From Chryseobacterium vaccae (GTDB lineage Bacteria; Bacteroidota; Bacteroidia; Flavobacteriales; Weeksellaceae): a stretch of DNA of 64,000 nt. The notes under the pieces were generated by a model that made no database searches, was not told the origin of the DNA, and saw nothing but the letters and a program-made list of their open reading frames with translations. Below, piece by piece: positions 24,413 to 33,068 of this stretch. The stretch covers positions 4,017,001 through 4,081,000 of the forward strand of contig NZ_VSWH01000001.1 of the NCBI RefSeq assembly GCF_009602705.1. Reading direction: 5' to 3'. The position numbers and the translations under genes are program-made. Within the stretch, counting starts at the first letter, position 1. Every line of letters starts with the position of its first letter.

Positions 24413-25255
24413 ATGATGACCAGAAGAAAATTTATTAAAAGATTGATGCAGATTTCAGTAATCGGAGCATTTCCTGCGCTGTATTCATGGCAGGTAGAAC
24501 CTTTCTGGATAGAGTTTGTCCAAAAAAAACTTCCGGTTAAAAATTTGCCGGAAACTTTAAATGGTAAAACACTGATGCAGATCTCTGATCTTCATGTGGG
24601 AAACCGTTTCGACTGGAATTTTTTGATCGAATCTTTTCAGGAAGCCCAACAATTCAATCCAGATTTTGTAGTCTACACCGGGGATTTTGTGAACCACGGA
24701 AATGCAGAAGAGCAGGAAGCTCTGAAAAAAGTGATGAACCACGCTGTTCACGGAAATCTGGCTACTTTCGGGATACTGGGGAACCATGATTACGGAGCAG
24801 ACTGGAAAGATATACCATGCTCAGAAAAGATCTGTGGAATTCTCGAAAACGCAGGTATCACGATGCTAAAAAACAGAAGTGAAGAAAGCCACGGGCTGAA
24901 CTTTATTGGGTTTGATGATCTGTGGTCACCCAATTTCGGATTTTCTGAAGTCATGAAGAATTATAATCCTTCAAAAGCTTCCATTGTGCTTTGCCATAAC
25001 CCTGATGCCTGTGATATAGACATCTGGAACGGCTACCAGGGATGGATTTTGAGCGGACATACCCATGGTGGACAATGCCGAATTCCGGGAATAATTACTC
25101 CGGTTCTCCCGGTGAAAAATAAACAATATATCTCCGGCGAGATTGATCTTCAGGATGGAAGAATGCTGTACATCAACCGGGCAATCGGGCATTCTTTCCA
25201 GATCCGTTTTATGGTACGTCCGGAAATAACGGTTTTTACTTTAGCTCAAGCTTAA
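24413..25255 (+). CDS. Calcineurin-like metallophosphoesterase
   Basis: The 280-residue protein has the full metal-binding motif set: SDLHVG, YTGDFVNHG, GILGNHDYG, LCHNPD and SGHTHGGQ. It resembles the YaeI/YkuE group, membrane-associated phosphodiesterases. An N-terminal RRKFIKRLMQISVIGAFPALYSW stretch looks like a membrane anchor or a Tat-like signal. Substrate unknown. The start may be 24413 or 24416 (two ATGs). Confidence 0.88.
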   Translation: MMTRRKFIKRLMQISVIGAFPALYSWQVEPFWIEFVQKKLPVKNLPETLNGKTLMQISDLHVGNRFDWNFLIESFQEAQQFNPDFVVYTGDFVNHGNAEEQEALKKVMNHAVHGNLATFGILGNHDYGADWKDIPCSEKICGILENAGITMLKNRSEESHGLNFIGFDDLWSPNFGFSEVMKNYNPSKASIVLCHNPDACDIDIWNGYQGWILSGHTHGGQCRIPGIITPVLPVKNKQYISGEIDLQDGRMLYINRAIGHSFQIRFMVRPEITVFTLAQA

Positions 25256-25270
25256 TATAAAAATATAACA

Positions 25271-25564
25271 ATGAAAGACCATGAAATTATAAATATAGGA
25301 AGAGGGCTGTTTGGGTTATGCCTGCTGCTGGGAAATATATGTCTCTTTGGTTTTATATTCACCAGAGATGACGGTTTTATGGCTGGCGGTTATATGCTGC
25401 TTGTATTCGGATCTATACTGAATATGATAGCAATAGCAGGACTGCTGCTGTACGGGCTTATCTGTCATTCAAAACTCAATGCCTGCCTTAAAGCTATAGG
25501 AATAATCCTTATCAATATTCCTCTCGCTATTGTGTACACTTTAATAGGACTTACTATCATTTAA
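25271..25564 (+). CDS. Small three-helix membrane protein, paralogue of 26078
   Basis: The 97-residue protein has three membrane segments and ends with ILINIPLAIVYTLIG. The protein at 26078 ends with LLLNIPIAVVYLLI, and the two share spacing and a TRDD/TRSD turn after the first helix, so they look like diverged duplicates flanking the Coq4-like gene. Function unknown. Confidence 0.74.
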   Translation: MKDHEIINIGRGLFGLCLLLGNICLFGFIFTRDDGFMAGGYMLLVFGSILNMIAIAGLLLYGLICHSKLNACLKAIGIILINIPLAIVYTLIGLTII

Positions 25565-25575
25565 AATAATAAACT

Positions 25576-26061
25576 ATGAAAAAAATGCGTGTTGCCTTTT
25601 TGCTTTTTGTTTATGATAAAACTCAGAAACTTTACAGAAAATACTTTAAGAAGAAAAAAAGACAGTGGCAGTTCAATGAAAAGCAGCTGCTGGAATTCAA
25701 AGAAGATTCTTTAGGCAGAAAGTTGGGGGAGTTTTATAAAAAACATGGATTCTCTATGATCCCTAAAATGGAGAACCACGATGTACACCATCTGATCACA
25801 GGCTGTGGAACTCATTTTGAAGATGAAATCGCTATGCAGTATCTGCTTCTCGGAAACGGAAAATTGAATGCCCACCTTCTTGCGGCAGTGGTATTGGGAA
25901 CACTTATCCTTCCTGAATACATGAAAATGTACCTCAGAGCCTACAGAAAAGGACAGCGTATGAAACCATTTTATAACTGGGATTTTGAAAGCCTCCTGTG
26001 GCAGAATTTTGACCACCTGAGAGACTATATCCAACAGAAAGATCCAGTTGTACTTTATTAA
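25576..26061 (+). CDS. Coq4-like protein
   Basis: The 161-residue protein carries HDVHH followed by eleven residues and Glu (NHDVHHLITGCGTHFEDEIAMQ region), the exact HDxxH-x11-E metal-binding motif of the Coq4 family. It also has the family's DSLGRKLGEFYKKHGF text upstream. Coq4 acts in ubiquinone synthesis, but flavobacteria use menaquinone, so another substrate is likely. It lies between two paralogous small membrane proteins in the regulator operon. Confidence 0.8.
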   Translation: MKKMRVAFLLFVYDKTQKLYRKYFKKKKRQWQFNEKQLLEFKEDSLGRKLGEFYKKHGFSMIPKMENHDVHHLITGCGTHFEDEIAMQYLLLGNGKLNAHLLAAVVLGTLILPEYMKMYLRAYRKGQRMKPFYNWDFESLLWQNFDHLRDYIQQKDPVVLY

Positions 26062-26077
26062 TTAAACTGATCAAACC

Positions 26078-26368
26078 ATGAAGAGTATCAAATGCAGCCC
26101 GCTGGGTAGAAATGTTTTCCTTACCTCATTTTTAACAGGAACGTTTATTTTTATCAGCTTCCTGGTAACCCGATCAGATTTTCTGGTCATACTGGGCTTT
26201 TATTATGTCGTTGCTGCTGCAGTCATCAACCTGATTGTACTATTGTACGAACTCATAGAATTTCTAACGAATGTTTCAGATCATAAGGCTTCAGGAAATT
26301 CCATATTGCTGCTTCTCCTTAACATCCCGATAGCAGTTGTATACCTTCTTATTGTCTTTAATATATAA
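26078..26368 (+). CDS. Small three-helix membrane protein, paralogue of 25271
   Basis: The 96-residue protein has helices at FLTSFLTGTFIFISFLVT, LVILGFYYVVAAAVINLIVLLYEL and ILLLLLNIPIAVVYLLIVF. The last helix matches that of the protein at 25271. The gap from the Coq4-like gene is 16 bases. Function unknown, but the flanking arrangement suggests that both paralogues act with the Coq4-like protein. Confidence 0.74.
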   Translation: MKSIKCSPLGRNVFLTSFLTGTFIFISFLVTRSDFLVILGFYYVVAAAVINLIVLLYELIEFLTNVSDHKASGNSILLLLLNIPIAVVYLLIVFNI

Positions 26369-26394
26369 ACCTTTAATCTCTAAATTTTTCAATT

Positions 26395-27765
26395 ATGAAA
26401 ACACATCACTATATATTTCTTACAGCCGCTTTATTTGTTGTTCTGTTTTATGATCAGGATATCGGATTGAATTTTGGAATCCTGGGAATTATCTATGCCT
26501 TATTAACTTTATTCAGAACGCCGGAGCAAAACAGGACCAGAATTTTTCTGATACTTTTTGTTACCAGTATTTTGTCGAGTATTGCTTTTATATGGTACGG
26601 GGACTTTCCTTCATTTCTGGCGGTTGTAAGTTCATTCCTTATGCTTTCTTACCGTTCCCGAAACAGGAAGCTGAAAATGTTATTCCTGATTCCGGTTTTT
26701 ATAATCAACTGCATTACCTCATTTTTCCGGTTTTTCAGTTTTGATGCATGGCTGCCGAAAAGAAACGTCTCAGGGGTCTGGCAGAAAACATTGGCTTTTG
26801 TGTTAATTCCACTCATATTCCTGTCCATTTTTTTTGCGATCTATTCAGCAGGAAGTGATCACTTTGCTGCACTTTTCAGAGATTATGAACTGGATCTGAA
26901 CGTTTGGCAGGTCATTTGTCTGTCAGCCATCGGGTTTTTTATTGCCTTCAATTACTGGAATTATGCAGTAGAAAGACCAATCTATAAAATGAATCACCTG
27001 TTGGATAATGACTTTAGTGAAAACAGGAAACCTCAGAAATCCACCTATTCATTTCTGGATCTTGATGCCGAAAGAATAAGCGGGGTCGTTTCTTTCTTCT
27101 CCCTCAACATTTTGCTGGTCTTTTTTATTCTGACCTACAATTATGAACAATTTTATGAAGCTGTAAAGACTCCTTACCAGCTTTCAGAAGAAACCCATCA
27201 GAGAGTGAATGCGGTGATTGTATCTATTATAATGGCTATTCTGGTCATCATGTTCTACTTTAAATCTGGCTTTAATTTTGATCCCAAAGCCCGGCTGATG
27301 AAAATTTTAGCCAAAATCTGGATATTTCTGAATGCTGTGTTGGTGCTGTCTGCAGCCGTAAAAAACTACGAATATATCGTGAATTACGGGTTTACCTATA
27401 AAAGACTTGGTGTGTTTGCATTTCTGATTCTGTCTCTGGCGGGGCTGGCAATGACTTTTATTAAAATTCAGAAGCAAAAAAGAAATGTATTCCTGTTCAA
27501 TACAATGGCCTGGTATTTTTATGGAACGATCCTGATTTGCAGCTACATCAACTGGGGAGGGTTTATTACCTCACAGAATATGAAACGTAAAGATTTTGTC
27601 GTGGATTATCACTTCAGGTCTATTAATTTTAGTGAAAGACCTCTGCTGAAATATGCAGATGAAAAGAATAATCCGGAACTTAGAAAGAAAGTGCAGGATA
27701 AAATTAAAGAACAGAAATTAAAACCTTTCCTTTCAAAGATTGTATATTATCAAACCCTGAAATAG
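26395..27765 (+). CDS. DUF4173 polytopic membrane protein
   Basis: The 456-residue protein has about eleven membrane helices and the DUF4173 signature text VNYGFTYKRLGVFAFL, with LPKRNVSGVWQKTLAF earlier. The C-terminal soluble tail is basic (KKVQDKIKEQKLKPFL). The family often appears with small winged-helix regulators in Bacteroidota, as here. Function unknown. It ends the operon. Confidence 0.82.
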   Translation: MKTHHYIFLTAALFVVLFYDQDIGLNFGILGIIYALLTLFRTPEQNRTRIFLILFVTSILSSIAFIWYGDFPSFLAVVSSFLMLSYRSRNRKLKMLFLIPVFIINCITSFFRFFSFDAWLPKRNVSGVWQKTLAFVLIPLIFLSIFFAIYSAGSDHFAALFRDYELDLNVWQVICLSAIGFFIAFNYWNYAVERPIYKMNHLLDNDFSENRKPQKSTYSFLDLDAERISGVVSFFSLNILLVFFILTYNYEQFYEAVKTPYQLSEETHQRVNAVIVSIIMAILVIMFYFKSGFNFDPKARLMKILAKIWIFLNAVLVLSAAVKNYEYIVNYGFTYKRLGVFAFLILSLAGLAMTFIKIQKQKRNVFLFNTMAWYFYGTILICSYINWGGFITSQNMKRKDFVVDYHFRSINFSERPLLKYADEKNNPELRKKVQDKIKEQKLKPFLSKIVYYQTLK

Positions 27766-27802
27766 AAATAAAAGATTGTCTGAAAAACACTTGGAATAAT
27801 TT

Positions 27803-27810
27803 TAGCTTTG
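27803..27810 (+). promoter_or_regulatory. Flavobacterial -7 element (TAGCTTTG)
   Basis: TAGCTTTG matches TAnnTTTG. It lies 91 bases before the ATG of the lipoprotein gene at 27902. A TTG is present upstream, but its spacing (24) is longer than usual. Confidence 0.4.
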
Positions 27811-27901
27811 AAAAGATCATATGAACCGGAGATACAGATGATTGAAAATATGTTTTCCCGGTTTAAACTACAGTTAACACATCATTCTAAAATAAAGTCC
27901 T

Positions 27902-28429
27902 ATGAAAAAGAGCTTATTCTTCATTCCATTGTTGATTCTTTCCTGTAAAAAAGAAGCACCCCCGGTTACAGTACCCGACAAAGATTCTGCAGTGGTAACA
28001 GAAATACCGGATTCTGCAGTAAAATCAGATTCGGCAGTGCTTACTAGAGATTCTGTCACCAGGAATGTTTCGGCTGGCGGACGGAAGGGAGTCATGAGAG
28101 AAGAAAAAGGCAGACAGATCATAAGAACAGCAGATGCTTCCCAATTGCCTTTCGCATTGGGGGAAGAGTTTACAAAAGAAGGGCAGGAGCTTGTTCTTAA
28201 ACTCAGGAATTATGGGAAATCAGATTTGAAAGCTACAATCACTACCAACCAGAAAGACTTTAATATCCGTTTCAACCAGATCAGGCTGCCGAACGGAAGC
28301 TATGATGGCCCTTTCGGAAGAGATATCACCTATAAAATTCCGGAAAAAGGCGAAGTATGGCTGATAATCGGGAAAAGTAATATGGCTTCAGGAAATACAA
28401 AAGGTAGTTTTATGGTTAATGTAGAATAA
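27902..28429 (+). CDS. Lipoprotein of unknown function
   Basis: The 175-residue protein has a short signal with a lipobox (IPLLILSC), then a Ser/Asp-rich linker with repeated DSAV units (DKDSAVV, PDSAVKSDSAV). A beta-rich domain of about 110 residues ends it (GQELVLKLRNYGKSDLKATITTNQ). I see no catalytic motif. The linker and anchor suggest a periplasmic or surface location. Confidence 0.75.
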   Translation: MKKSLFFIPLLILSCKKEAPPVTVPDKDSAVVTEIPDSAVKSDSAVLTRDSVTRNVSAGGRKGVMREEKGRQIIRTADASQLPFALGEEFTKEGQELVLKLRNYGKSDLKATITTNQKDFNIRFNQIRLPNGSYDGPFGRDITYKIPEKGEVWLIIGKSNMASGNTKGSFMVNVE

Positions 28430-28481
28430 TTGTAATCGGTTTGGTATAGTTTCTGCAAACTGAACACTAAAGTTTAAAATT

Positions 28482-28994
28482 ATGAAAAATATATTTTTAA
28501 TGACAGCAGCTGTTTCTGTGGTAGCAGTAAGTTGTGGAACGGTACAGTCGCTGGTTCAGAATACATTCCCCTATACAGCCAATGTTTTAGTTTCTACGGG
28601 AGTGCCTGCCGATAAAGAAGTTTCATCAACTTCTACTGCAACCAATGTACAGACATGGTTTGGAGGAAATAATAACGCTAAAATTAAAGACGTAAGAATT
28701 TCTGATGCGAAAATCTCTATAGTTTCTCCTTCAGGCGGAAATCTGAGTGCCTTTAAAACAGTTAAAGTATACATTTCATCAGGCGGTACCGGAGAAAGAC
28801 TGGTTGCTTCCCGCTCCAATATATCAACCAATTCTTCCAGCCTGAATCTTGATCTTAATGATACCGGATTTCTGGATGAGGTCGTAAAAAGTTCCGGACT
28901 TACCGTAAGAACCGTTTATGAATTGAAAAACCAGACCAGTTCAGATATGAATATCAAAGTTGCGCTTAATTTCAGCAGCGTTCCTGCGAAATAG
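28482..28994 (+). CDS. Lipoprotein of unknown function
   Basis: The 170-residue protein has a signal with lipobox VAVSC at its cleavage site and a beta-rich, Ser/Thr-rich mature part (YTANVLVSTGVPADKEVSS, FKTVKVYISSGGTGERLVAS). It is probably an exported beta-sandwich protein. No family is recognised. It is 52 bases from the previous lipoprotein gene and followed by a strong terminator. Confidence 0.75.
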   Translation: MKNIFLMTAAVSVVAVSCGTVQSLVQNTFPYTANVLVSTGVPADKEVSSTSTATNVQTWFGGNNNAKIKDVRISDAKISIVSPSGGNLSAFKTVKVYISSGGTGERLVASRSNISTNSSSLNLDLNDTGFLDEVVKSSGLTVRTVYELKNQTSSDMNIKVALNFSSVPAK

Positions 28995-29014
28995 TTTAAT
29001 ATATATTGATTAAA

Positions 29015-29047
29015 AAAACACCTTTCAGTACTGCTGAAAGGTGTTTT
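29015..29047. terminator. Strong bidirectional terminator between convergent genes
   Basis: AAAACACCTTTCAG (29015-29028) and CTGAAAGGTGTTTT (29034-29047) form a perfect 14-base stem with a five-base loop. A T-run follows on both strands. It serves the lipoprotein on + and the subtilase on -. Confidence 0.93.
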
Positions 29048-29055
29048 TGTTGAGT

Positions 29056-30708
29056 TTATAATTTTGTGAATTTCTCAACAACTCTTCTTTGTCCTTCATT
29101 AATATTGATCATATATTGTCCCGGAGGAAGAGAAGATATGTCCATTCTTTCATCTGTAGAAACCGAATTTTTGATCACAGATCGTCCCTGCATATTGATA
29201 ATTTCTATATCAAGCTTTTTATTTTCACCGCCTTTTAATGCAATATAGTTGCCTGCCGGATTAGGATAAATTTTGATTTCTAACGGAAGCATATTTTTTA
29301 CAGGAGCTGCAAAGCTGCCCTCTAATTGTAATATGGCATTTTTTACATTGGGAAGTGGTCCTATTTTCTTATTGGTGTCTGTTCCTCCCTGAGGAATTCC
29401 CGTAGAAACCAAAAGGTTTTTCATGGCAGCCGGAGTTAAATACTGGCCTGTATTCTGACGGTAGAAAGACTGGATCAATACAGCTGCTGAGGCTACGGTA
29501 GGAGTGGCAGAACTTGTTCCGCTGAAATAGTTATAAGTCCTGTTGTTATCATTATCATATTTCTGGTAAGAACCATATCCTGCCGCCAGAACACTGCTTC
29601 CCCAGCCCTGAACATCCACCCTGTTTCCGTAGGTGCTGAAGCTTAGTTTAGAATGGGTAGTATTAGGAGAACCGGCTCCTACAATAATGGCTCCGCTGTT
29701 TCCTCTTGCCCGGTACGCTGCGTAAAAAGGCTCATCTAAATCCTGATTTCCGTTTCCTGCAGCAGCAATAATGATAATTCCGGAATCTGTAGCGGCTTTT
29801 GTCATATCCCAGATAACACTGTCATATTCTGCAGGGCAGTAACCATCTTTCCCGCCGGTCTGCATTTCGTATAAAATAATGTCGCCTGCCTGAGAAGCAC
29901 TGATAGATCTGCTTACCGCCGAAGCCCTGTTATAACCAACAGTCGTCCATTCTAAATAACCTTTTATTTCAGAAGCACCATAGGCTGCCCCGGAAAGCCC
30001 TACATTATCTTTTGCTGAACCCATAATACTTACCACAGCGGTTCCATGATCCATATAATTGTTGCCCGATAATCCGGAGTTAGGAGTGTATCCTGATTCC
30101 AGCTGTATAAAGTTCTGTGCGGACAGCATTTCATGGGTTTTATGAAAGCCATATTCTACATCACGAATACGGATGTTTTGTCCGGTAATCCCTCTGGACC
30201 AGGCATATTTTGCATTGATGCCGGGATTATCGTTGAGGTAGGTCTGCAGGCTTTCCAGATTAGGTGTTACGGTATACATTTTAACTAACGGTGGCTCAAT
30301 TGGAGTTCCGCTCATGACTGATACATACTCAATCTCAGGAAATTTTTCAAGAACCCGAATCATCTTTTTTGTACCTTCTTCATTTTGTAGAGGAAGCTCT
30401 GCCTTGAATATCCGTTTCAGTTTTTCTACAGATTCACCCGAATGACCATTGGCCTTACTGTCTCTCATCATTTCATCAAGTTTCTGATCACTGAAACCGA
30501 GATCATAAGTAAATGAAATCTGATTGGCTCTGGCAAAGCTTTCCAGCTCCGGATTTTTACTGAATGCCATTTTTTCAGAGTTGATCCCTTTTGAAAAGCA
30601 TACATAAATGTGATCTTTCAAATGGCTTGCTTTATTAAATGTATTTTGCCCAAAAGAAAGGGTAAAGCATAAAATAAGTAACGTGAGAAGTGAAATTTTT
30701 GCTCTCAT
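29056..30708 (-). CDS. Secreted subtilisin-like (S8) protease with T9SS sorting domain
   Basis: The 550-residue protein has a signal peptide (SLLTLLILCFTLSFGQ) and a propeptide-like N-terminal region. The S8 catalytic residues are Asp in IRIRDVEYGF, His in YMDHGTAVVSIMG and Ser in SGTSSATPTVASAAV, with the oxyanion Asn in IIAAAGNGNQD. The T9SS tail has EIKIYPNPAGNYIAL and PPGQYMININ. It is likely an extracellular or cell-surface protease. Asp lies in RDVEYG and not the usual DTG/DSG, which is a known variant among Bacteroidota S8 proteases. Confidence 0.92.
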   Translation of the reverse strand: MRAKISLLTLLILCFTLSFGQNTFNKASHLKDHIYVCFSKGINSEKMAFSKNPELESFARANQISFTYDLGFSDQKLDEMMRDSKANGHSGESVEKLKRIFKAELPLQNEEGTKKMIRVLEKFPEIEYVSVMSGTPIEPPLVKMYTVTPNLESLQTYLNDNPGINAKYAWSRGITGQNIRIRDVEYGFHKTHEMLSAQNFIQLESGYTPNSGLSGNNYMDHGTAVVSIMGSAKDNVGLSGAAYGASEIKGYLEWTTVGYNRASAVSRSISASQAGDIILYEMQTGGKDGYCPAEYDSVIWDMTKAATDSGIIIIAAAGNGNQDLDEPFYAAYRARGNSGAIIVGAGSPNTTHSKLSFSTYGNRVDVQGWGSSVLAAGYGSYQKYDNDNNRTYNYFSGTSSATPTVASAAVLIQSFYRQNTGQYLTPAAMKNLLVSTGIPQGGTDTNKKIGPLPNVKNAILQLEGSFAAPVKNMLPLEIKIYPNPAGNYIALKGGENKKLDIEIINMQGRSVIKNSVSTDERMDISSLPPGQYMININEGQRRVVEKFTKL

Positions 30709-31019
30709 AATATTGTATTAAATGGTTGTGAATCATATATAATTGGTGTTTTTTTAGGTAATGAGATAAAAAATAAATGAACGAACGAAATCTTCATCTG
30801 CTATAATCAGATTACATCAAAAATAAGAATAAAATAAATGCAAATCACTTTTTTGTGAATTTTTCAAATAAATAATTCTTTTAATACTGATGAAAACTAT
30901 ATTTACAGGATTAAAATGAAAAACGTCTTTCAGAAATTTTGAAAGACGCTGTTTTATAGAGGATTAAAGTAATGCTGGTGAGGTATTCAATTCTTAATGA
31001 ATACTGATGAATTCCTGGA
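30709..31019. other. Non-coding gap with one terminator
   Basis: AT-rich, 311 bases. Apart from the hairpin at 30924-30948 I see no gene, repeat or clear promoter. The first part contains the subtilase's upstream region. Confidence 0.5.
30924..30948 (-). terminator. Terminator downstream of dtd
   Basis: CGTCTTTCA (30924-30932) pairs with TGAAAGACG (30940-30948). Read on the - strand a TTTTT tract follows. It lies 72 bases past the dtd stop. Confidence 0.75.
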
Positions 31020-31469
31020 TTAGTTTTTTGTTATTGAATCCATCACAATGGTTACAGGTCCGTCATTAATTAGGGAAACCTTCATGTCCGCCCCAAAGAT
31101 ACCACTTTCAGTTTTTAATCCGGATCTGGCGATCTCTTCTTTAAAATAATCAAAGAGAGGGACAGCTTTGTCAGGTTTTGCTGCCTTTATAAATGAAGGA
31201 CGGTTTCCTTTTTTATAGTCAGCAATCAATGTAAATTGACTGATACAAAGGATTTCTCCTGAAATATCCTTTACAGAAAGATTCAGTTTCCCATCTTCAT
31301 CGCCAAAGATCCGGAGATTCAGTACTTTCTGAACCAGCCAGTCTGCATCTGCTTTTTCATCGTTTTCATCTATTCCGGTTAGCAGCATTAAGCCTTTACC
31401 GATCTCACCCACTGTTTTTCCATCTACTTTTACACTGGCTTCCGATACTCTTTGTATGACAATCTTCAT
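31020..31469 (-). CDS. dtd: D-aminoacyl-tRNA deacylase
   Basis: The 149-residue protein matches DTD: start MKIVIQRVSEASVKVDGK, the LCISQFTLIADYKKGNRPSF motif with its SQ, and the NDGPVTIVMDS motif with the Gly-Pro pair that confers chiral proofreading. It removes D-amino acids from tRNA. I place the start at 31469. The 19 upstream in-frame residues to 31526 do not match the family, and the usual length is about 150. Confidence 0.95.
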   Translation of the reverse strand: MKIVIQRVSEASVKVDGKTVGEIGKGLMLLTGIDENDEKADADWLVQKVLNLRIFGDEDGKLNLSVKDISGEILCISQFTLIADYKKGNRPSFIKAAKPDKAVPLFDYFKEEIARSGLKTESGIFGADMKVSLINDGPVTIVMDSITKN

Positions 31470-31623
31470 TTTATTGATCTTTACTTTTAAACTTCCAATA
31501 TAAGAAAACTCAAAGGATAGCAGCAAGAATTCAGGAAAGTTTTGTTCAATGGTAAGCTATAATTTTATATATTGTCAGCCTTTTATGTTCAGTATTCTGA
31601 AAAGCTTTAAAAACATGATAACA

Positions 31624-32463
31624 ATGAAAAAGATAGCCGCGATACTATTGGCGCTCATGAGCTGTTTACTATATTCTCAAAATGACCGCTTTATTTATGA
31701 GATCAGTTTCAAAAAAGATTCTGCTTCCAGCGAAATCACAAAAGAAAATTACCATTTAGACATTACAAAAGAAGAAATAGCCTATTACAACAGAATTTTT
31801 TATATCAATGATTCCGTATTTGCGGCAACAGGAAAAGAGGGTTTTAAAGGATATCGTTTAACTTCCTTTTTAACCAGAAATAAAGGGAATTCCATTTATG
31901 AAAATTACGAATATATAGGAGATGTGAATTTTTATAAACTGGAAACACCTGCCCATCTTGTATGGAAGATATCAGACAGTACAAAGATGATAGGCGAGCT
32001 GAAAGTACAGAAAGCAGAAACCGGTTTTGGGGGAAGAAAATGGGTTGCGTGGTTTACCCAGGAAATCCCTTTGTCATATGGCCCGTATAAATTTAATGGT
32101 CTTCCCGGAATGATCATTGAAATCCATGATACCCGGAATGATTATATTTTCAAGCTGATTAAAAGTGAGAAAATTCCCGGAAATTACGAAAGCTACAGCC
32201 TTAAAGAGCGGAGAAGCAAAGCAATAAAAGTCAGTCAGAAAAAACTGAATGATCTGAAACTAGAACTGTATCAGAGCCCTTTTAAATACGTTTTTAATGG
32301 AAAATTGAGTATTCCTGAAGGCAAAAAGCTTCAGTTGGATGATGGCACCATCCTGACCAAAGAAGAATTAAAGCCGGCAGAAAAAAATGAACGGAAAAAG
32401 CTCAGATCTTTTAATAACCCGATAGAATTGGATAAGGCTATTCAATATCCCGATAATGAATAA
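31624..32463 (+). CDS. GLPGLI family protein
   Basis: The 279-residue secreted protein has a signal peptide (MKKIAAILLALMSCLLYSQ) and the family-defining segment GPYKFNGLPGMIIEI, here GLPGM instead of GLPGL. GLPGLI proteins are confined to Bacteroidota and are thought to act in the periplasm. Their function is unknown. I choose ATG 31624, because the frame's upstream part to 31549 has no signal character. A C-terminal acidic tail ends it. Confidence 0.88.
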   Translation: MKKIAAILLALMSCLLYSQNDRFIYEISFKKDSASSEITKENYHLDITKEEIAYYNRIFYINDSVFAATGKEGFKGYRLTSFLTRNKGNSIYENYEYIGDVNFYKLETPAHLVWKISDSTKMIGELKVQKAETGFGGRKWVAWFTQEIPLSYGPYKFNGLPGMIIEIHDTRNDYIFKLIKSEKIPGNYESYSLKERRSKAIKVSQKKLNDLKLELYQSPFKYVFNGKLSIPEGKKLQLDDGTILTKEELKPAEKNERKKLRSFNNPIELDKAIQYPDNE

Positions 32464-32465
32464 AG

Positions 32466-32493
32466 AAACCGCAATTTAAGATCATTGCGGTTT
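32466..32493. terminator. Convergent terminator
   Basis: AAACCGCAAT (32466-32475) pairs with ATTGCGGTTT (32484-32493), followed by TTT. It lies between convergent genes and can serve both. Confidence 0.85.
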
Positions 32494-32503
32494 TTATTTT
32501 GGA

Positions 32504-32959
32504 CTAATAATAAATGTTCAGGGTTTTGGATGCCGGGTCATAATTGTAAGGGTACGTTTTCGGAGGAAGGGAGGTTTGAGCTCCATCCAGCGGCTGGCCT
32601 GTATTCAGTATCCATTTTGTATTATCTTTTGGACACAGAATATTGATGTTGTTTTGTACCTCAAGGGTAGTATTGGAATCAGGGCAGAGATGAGGAGCAT
32701 TACGGTCATAAACCTTAAAGGCGTCACCAACACGGACAACAATCAGCCCTCTGGTTCCGGACTGCTGTTCGTCCACATAAATCCAGCCTCCGCTGTACGT
32801 AAGATTATAATAAGCCGGAAGGTTGAGGTTTAAGGTAACATTAATAGGATTGTTGGGAAAGCAGCTTACAGTATCTTCTCTGCTTCCACATGAGTTTATA
32901 GTTAAATTGCTGAAAATCAGAAGTATGAAAATAGATAGTATCGAAAAAGTTTTTTTCAT
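32504..32959 (-). CDS. Lipoprotein with degenerate Rieske-like domain
   Basis: The 151-residue protein has a signal and lipobox (LTINSC). Its second half follows the Rieske ferredoxin pattern (DAFKVYDRNAPHLCPDSN, then INILCPKDNTKWILNTGQPLDGA, PPKTYPYNYD). However the first cluster ligand position reads Ala-Pro-His, not Cys-Pro-His, and the second motif has Cys-Pro-Lys-Asp instead of Cys-x-x-His. A normal 2Fe-2S cluster is therefore unlikely. Related lipoproteins in Bacteroidota often show such decay. Confidence 0.72.
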   Translation of the reverse strand: MKKTFSILSIFILLIFSNLTINSCGSREDTVSCFPNNPINVTLNLNLPAYYNLTYSGGWIYVDEQQSGTRGLIVVRVGDAFKVYDRNAPHLCPDSNTTLEVQNNINILCPKDNTKWILNTGQPLDGAQTSLPPKTYPYNYDPASKTLNIYY

Positions 32960-32976
32960 TTCAATTTAAATTTTTA

Positions 32977-32984
32977 TATATTTG
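32977..32984 (+). promoter_or_regulatory. Flavobacterial -7 element (TATATTTG) before greA
   Basis: TATATTTG fits TAnnTTTG. The leader of about 80 bases to the greA ATG contains a small hairpin (TCCG at 33018-33021 with CGGA at 33030-33033) followed by a T-run at 33036-33042, which may attenuate transcription. Confidence 0.5.
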
Positions 32985-33068
32985 TAAAAATAAAACGATT
33001 ATAATACGAAAACATTGTCCGGCAAATGTCGGATTATTTTTTTATACTAAAACTAAATTTTGAAAATT

